NCBI GenBank assembly: GCA_041487495.1
Contig: JBGPNN010000162.1
Span: 1-7,846 of the forward strand
DNA: 7,846 nt
Direction of reading: 5' to 3'
DNA from: JBGPNN01 sp041487495
GTDB lineage: Bacteria; Sysuimicrobiota; Sysuimicrobiia; Sysuimicrobiales; Humicultoraceae
In this document: positions 4,738 through 7,846 of the stretch, in pieces
How the letters are laid out: every line of letters begins with the position of its first letter
Position numbering within the stretch: the first letter of the stretch is position 1
Translations under genes and position numbers: made by a program
Notes under the pieces: model-generated
What the model saw: the letters and a program-made list of their open reading frames with translations, nothing else
Databases searched by the model: none
Told to the model about the DNA's origin: nothing

Positions 4738-6908
4738 AGATCACTATCCTGGGCGGCGGACCCGCGGGTCTCTTTTGCGGCCTGCTGCTCAAGAAGGCCA
4801 ACCCCGGCCACGACATCACCATCATCGAGCGGAACCCTCCCGATGCGACCTACGGGTGGGGTGTCGTGTTCTCAGAGCGCACGCTCGGCGCCGTTCAAGA
4901 CGCCGACGTAACGTCGGCGCGGGCCATCACCGATCGCTTCGTGTTGTGGGACGCGATCGACGTGCACTATCGCGGGCAGGTCATCCGCTGCGGTGGGCAG
5001 GTCTATGCCGGCATCGCACGCAAGGCGCTGCTCAGTCTCCTCCAGCAGCGGTGCAGCGAGTTGGGCGTCACCATCCGGTTTCGGACCGAGATCGCCGACC
5101 CGGCCGCGGTGGCGGACGCGGATGCCGTCATCGCAGCGGACGGCATCAACAGCGTCGTGCGCAACACCTTCGAGCCGGTGTTCAAACCCCGCCTGCGGTT
5201 GGGCCAGGCCAAGTACATCTGGTACGGCACCACCCGCTGGCTGGACGCCTTTACGTTCATCTTCAAGGAACATACGCACGGGTTGTTCCAGGTGCACGCA
5301 TATCCGTTTGACGGCGAGACCGGCACCTTCATCGTCGAGTGCGCGGAGGATGTCTGGCGTCGGGCCGGTCTGGATCAGGCGAGCGAGACCGAGAGCATCG
5401 CGTACTGCGAACGGCTCTTCGCCGATGAGCTCGGCGGGCGGCGGCTGCTCTCCAACAACTCGCGGTGGGTCAACTTCCCGACCGTGACGTGCGCGCGGTG
5501 GCACCATCGCAACATCGTACTGCTGGGGGATGCGGCGCACACCGCACACTTCTCGATCGGATCCGGGACGAAGCTCGCGATGGAGGACGCGATCGCGCTG
5601 GCCAATGCGTTTGGACGTCACCGCACGATCGAACGCGCGTTCAATGAGTTTGAGGCGACGCGCCGGCCGGTCGTCGAGACGTTCCAGCACGCGGCCGCTG
5701 AGAGCCGCACTTATTTCGAGAACATCAGACGCTATCTGCACCTCGATCCGCTGCAGTTCACGTTCCACCTGCTCACGCGCAGCGGCCGGATCTCCTACGA
5801 GGCGCTGCGACTGCGGGATCCGGCCTTTGGGACCAACGTCGACCGGTGGTTCGGCGGCCTCGCCGCCAACGCCGGGGTGATCGCGGCGCCGCCGCCCTTT
5901 CTGACGCCCTTTGCCCTGCGCGCGATGCGGGCGCCGAACCGTGTCGTCCTCGCCGTGCCCCAAACCGAGGACGCGACCGACGGTTTTCCCACGGAACGGT
6001 ACCTGCGAGGGAGCGTGGATCTGGCGGAACGTGGCGCGGGATTGATCATGACCGGTCCGGTCGCGGTCACTCCGGACGGCCGCGTCACGACGGGCTGCCC
6101 CGGTCTCTACGATTCGAGGCACGCCGAGGCGTGGGGACGGGTCGTGACGATGATCCATAAGGAGACCCGGACCGGCGTCGCCCTTCATCTGAATCACGCC
6201 GGCCGGCGTGGCTCGACCCGCCCGTCGCGGTGGGGCCTCGACCGGCCCTTGCACGGCGGCGGGTGGCCGCTGCTGGCGGCCTCGGCGATCCCGTACACGC
6301 CCCGCGCGCAGGTTCCGAAAGCCATGGACCGGTCGGACATGGACCGCGTACGCGACGCGTTTGCCGCATCGACACGCCTGGCCGATGCGGCCGGGTTCGA
6401 CATGCTCGTGTTGCACGCGGGGGGAGGTTATCTGCTGGGCGGTTTCATCTCACCGCTGACAAACCTCCGGAGCGATGACTACGGCGGCCGGCTGAACAAC
6501 CGCCTGCGATTCCCGCTGGAGGTACTGGACGCGGTGCGGGCGGCCTGGCCGGCGGACCGGCCCCTCGGCGTATCCTGTACGGTCGATGACTGCGCTCCGG
6601 GCGGGCTTCCTGCCGACGAGGCTTCGGCCGTGACTCGCGCCTTCCACGATCACGGCGCCGACATCATCCATGTGCTTGCCGGGCACGGCATCCCGGATGC
6701 GCATCCCGCGTACGGTCGCGGCTTCCTGACCGCGGCGAGTGATCTTGTGCGCAACGAGGCTCGGGTGCCCACGATGGTCGGCGGGTTTCTGGTGACGGCC
6801 GATGAGATCAACACGATCCTCGCGGCCGGCCGGGCCGACCTCTGCATCATGGATCCGCCGGACAGGGAACGGGCGCCCGACAGGGAAGAGGAAGCCTCGA
6901 CGCGCTGA
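4734..6908 (+). CDS. Bifunctional salicylyl-CoA 5-hydroxylase / anthraniloyl-CoA monooxygenase-like flavoprotein, C-terminally truncated
   Basis: The product has 724 residues from GTG 4734. The N-terminal half (1 to about 370) is an FAD monooxygenase: GGGPAG at 7-12, Glu32 at the end of the second strand, YGWGVVFSERTL, and LLGDAAHTAHFSIGSGTKLAMEDA around Gly265-Asp266. The second half (about 394 onward) is an Old Yellow Enzyme barrel: RVVLAVP, LNHAGRRGSTRP, FISPLTN and DYGGRLNNRLRFPLEV. Family members hydroxylate an aromatic CoA thioester and, in the anthraniloyl-CoA enzyme, also reduce the ring. Several features suggest a damaged reductase half. In H561-A-G-G-G-Y the second active-site His of the usual HAAHGY is Gly564. 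The usual FMN-contacting Arg of the VRIS strand appears to be Ser614. The protein leaves the family pattern right after GRADLCIM, before the usual ARPHL segment, and ends in a charged tail, so roughly the last 50 residues are missing. The monooxygenase half looks intact. Confidence 0.85.
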   Translation: MKITILGGGPAGLFCGLLLKKANPGHDITIIERNPPDATYGWGVVFSERTLGAVQDADVTSARAITDRFVLWDAIDVHYRGQVIRCGGQVYAGIARKALLSLLQQRCSELGVTIRFRTEIADPAAVADADAVIAADGINSVVRNTFEPVFKPRLRLGQAKYIWYGTTRWLDAFTFIFKEHTHGLFQVHAYPFDGETGTFIVECAEDVWRRAGLDQASETESIAYCERLFADELGGRRLLSNNSRWVNFPTVTCARWHHRNIVLLGDAAHTAHFSIGSGTKLAMEDAIALANAFGRHRTIERAFNEFEATRRPVVETFQHAAAESRTYFENIRRYLHLDPLQFTFHLLTRSGRISYEALRLRDPAFGTNVDRWFGGLAANAGVIAAPPPFLTPFALRAMRAPNRVVLAVPQTEDATDGFPTERYLRGSVDLAERGAGLIMTGPVAVTPDGRVTTGCPGLYDSRHAEAWGRVVTMIHKETRTGVALHLNHAGRRGSTRPSRWGLDRPLHGGGWPLLAASAIPYTPRAQVPKAMDRSDMDRVRDAFAASTRLADAAGFDMLVLHAGGGYLLGGFISPLTNLRSDDYGGRLNNRLRFPLEVLDAVRAAWPADRPLGVSCTVDDCAPGGLPADEASAVTRAFHDHGADIIHVLAGHGIPDAHPAYGRGFLTAASDLVRNEARVPTMVGGFLVTADEINTILAAGRADLCIMDPPDRERAPDREEEASTR

Positions 6909-6970
6909 CCCTCAATCGGCCGAAGGTGCTCAATGCCCTCACCTTCGAGCCCCGGCTCACGGGACGATAA
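6905..6970 (+). pseudogene. Remnant of an enoyl-CoA hydratase/isomerase gene
   Basis: In the frame starting at CTG 6905 the DNA reads LTLNRPKVLNALTFE and then PRLTGR before TAA at 6968-6970. The first part is the conserved N-terminal strand of the crotonase superfamily (TLNRP...NALT), including the NALTFE seen in members linked to aromatic-CoA pathways. Nothing else of the roughly 260-residue enzyme remains: no oxyanion-hole block and no catalytic region. The remnant overlaps the last codon and stop of the flavoprotein in another frame. This suggests that one or more deletions removed the flavoprotein's C terminus, the hydratase start, and nearly all of the hydratase body. There is no plausible start codon of its own, so it is not expressed as a protein. 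Confidence 0.7.
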
Positions 6971-6980
6971 GGGAGCCACA

Positions 6981-7418
6981 ATGGATCGCAGGATCATCAA
7001 CCCTCCGTCGCTCCCGCCTCCGCGGGGCGTGAATCACGGCATCCTGGTCAGGGGCGGGCATCTGCTGTTCCTGGCCGGGCAGGACGCCTCCGGCTCCGAC
7101 GGCCGCATCGTCGCCCCCGGTGACCTGCTGGGGCAGTTCGAGCAGGTCATCCGCAACATCAACGCTGTCGTCAAGGAAGCCGGCGGCACACTGCATGACG
7201 TCACCAAGCTGAACATCTTTGTCCGCGACCGGGACGCGTACGTGGCACACTTGACGCCGCTGGGGGAGGTCTTCCGTCGCTACTTCGGCGAGCACTACCC
7301 GGCGATGGCGCTCTTCGAGGTGTCGAAGTTCTTCAACGATGGGGCGCTGATCGAAATGGAAGGCATGGCGGTGATCGACACGCCGGGCACGAGGCAGCGC
7401 GGCACGACCCCGCGCTAA
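6981..7418 (+). CDS. Rid-family (YjgF/YER057c/UK114) protein
   Basis: The product has 145 residues from ATG 6981, with GGGAG at 6971-6975 five bases upstream; an upstream in-frame ATG (6933) lies within the hydratase remnant and is not favoured. Rid-fold landmarks are GGHLLFLAGQDA (26-36), the helix with QF.QVIRNINAVVKEAGG (52-69), DVTKLNIFVRD (73-83), FRRYFG..YPA (98-108) and LIEMEGMAVI near the end. Archetypal RidA hydrolyses enamines/imines with a conserved Arg in PARS..EV; here that place is Met109 (PAMALFEV). It therefore probably belongs to a Rid subgroup without that Arg and may lack the classic deaminase activity. Its place after an aminobenzoyl-CoA-type monooxygenase fits handling of an enamine intermediate, but that is inference. 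Its TAA stop overlaps the stop of the opposing exonuclease gene. Confidence 0.87.
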   Translation: MDRRIINPPSLPPPRGVNHGILVRGGHLLFLAGQDASGSDGRIVAPGDLLGQFEQVIRNINAVVKEAGGTLHDVTKLNIFVRDRDAYVAHLTPLGEVFRRYFGEHYPAMALFEVSKFFNDGALIEMEGMAVIDTPGTRQRGTTPR

Positions 7419-7846
7419 TCCACGGCGGTCGCGGCTATTCCAGGTGCCTTCAGGCAGCGCTGCAACAAGCGATCGTCTCCGAGACGCTCCGAACACGCCG
7501 CGAACGCTTTGGTGGGGCCGCGCCAACGCAGTTCGTCCACATCTTGGAACAGGCGCGCGTCGGTCCTGAGCGTCGCCAGATCCTTGAAGAGGAGCGCCAT
7601 GCCGCGTTGGTCCTCCCCCAGGACAGCGGGCGGAAAGTCTTCGATGATGCCGTGCCGGTTCAGCAGCCGTGCCGCCGTGATCCGGCCGATCCCCGGAATG
7701 CCCGGATAGCCGTCCGCCGCGTCGCCGACGAGGGCGAGGAAGTCGGGAATCAGGACGGGGGCCACCCCGAACTTCTCGCGCACGCCGTGCGCATCACGGA
7801 TCTTCTTGCCTCGGCGGTCGACCTGCACGACCCGTGTGCCGCGGAC
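7415..7846 (-). CDS. 5'-3' exonuclease (polymerase I / FEN type), C-terminal part
   Basis: On the minus strand, 143 codons are visible from the right edge to TAG at 7417-7415; the start lies outside the window. The segment begins VRGTRVVQVDRR, typical of the region after the catalytic core. It then shows FGVAPVLIPDFLALVGDAADGYPGIPGIG, the helix-3-turn-helix DNA-binding and metal-binding block, with Asp42 and Asp45 of the visible part in GDxxD and a GIPGIG hairpin. The protein ends about 85 residues later without a polymerase domain, so this is a stand-alone exonuclease, not full-length polymerase I. It would cut 5' flaps or ends during repair or replication. It is convergent with the Rid gene and the two stop codons overlap by 3 bases, so the genes are probably unrelated in function. 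Confidence 0.85.
   Translation of the reverse strand, partial: VRGTRVVQVDRRGKKIRDAHGVREKFGVAPVLIPDFLALVGDAADGYPGIPGIGRITAARLLNRHGIIEDFPPAVLGEDQRGMALLFKDLATLRTDARLFQDVDELRWRGPTKAFAACSERLGDDRLLQRCLKAPGIAATAVD

Noticed and set aside
4872..6416. 514-codon open frame on the minus strand opposite the flavoprotein
   Set aside because: It lies entirely antisense to a gene with clear family motifs, has an Arg/Gly/Ala/Pro-rich composition typical of GC-rich shadow frames, and shows no domain pattern.

Overview
The window is GC-rich DNA (about two-thirds G+C by eye) with tightly packed genes, strong AGGAGG-type ribosome binding sites, several GTG starts and 4-8 base gene overlaps. It is a bacterial chromosome fragment, probably from a soil or sediment lineage. 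The genes look like those of high-GC groups such as Rokubacteria/NC10, Chloroflexota or related deep-branching phyla, but nothing here fixes the phylum. No rRNA, tRNA, CRISPR array or insertion sequence was found.

Region 1 (1-3821) is a modular locus of small uncharacterised genes, all on the plus strand. I name the families by letter. A is a small soluble protein. X is an exported domain of about 146-149 residues with a conserved C-terminal end. D is a two-helix membrane protein that matches DUF350 by its DE..EL..GN.AVAI signature. The order is A1 (cut by the window edge) - X1 - D1 - X2 - D2 - X3 - D3 (broken) - A2 - X4. Three X-D pairs therefore lie in tandem between two A paralogs. X1 and X2 have ordinary signal peptides; X3 is a lipoprotein with an extra beta-rich domain and two proline-rich linkers. 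X4 has no signal peptide and matches only the C-terminal third of X. Spacing and overlaps suggest one transcript. The likely site of action is the cell envelope, with D in the inner membrane and X outside it; the function is unknown.

Region 2 (3868-7418) is a catabolic gene group on the same strand. It holds a luciferase-like (LLM class) flavin oxidoreductase, then by a 4-base overlap a two-domain flavoprotein of the salicylyl-CoA 5-hydroxylase / anthraniloyl-CoA monooxygenase type. A decayed enoyl-CoA hydratase remnant and a Rid-family protein follow. This resembles gene sets for CoA-thioester breakdown of amino- or hydroxybenzoates. The flavoprotein ends early, its Old-Yellow-Enzyme half lacks expected active-site residues, and the hydratase is only a stub, so the pathway here appears damaged or repurposed.

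Region 3 (7415-7846, minus strand) is the C-terminal part of a 5'-3' exonuclease of the polymerase I / FEN type. It converges on the Rid gene, and the two stop codons overlap.

The main points for a second look are the X-D cassette array, the X C-terminal module shared by exported and apparently cytosolic proteins, the repeat-mediated deletion in D3, and the decay around the flavoprotein/hydratase junction.
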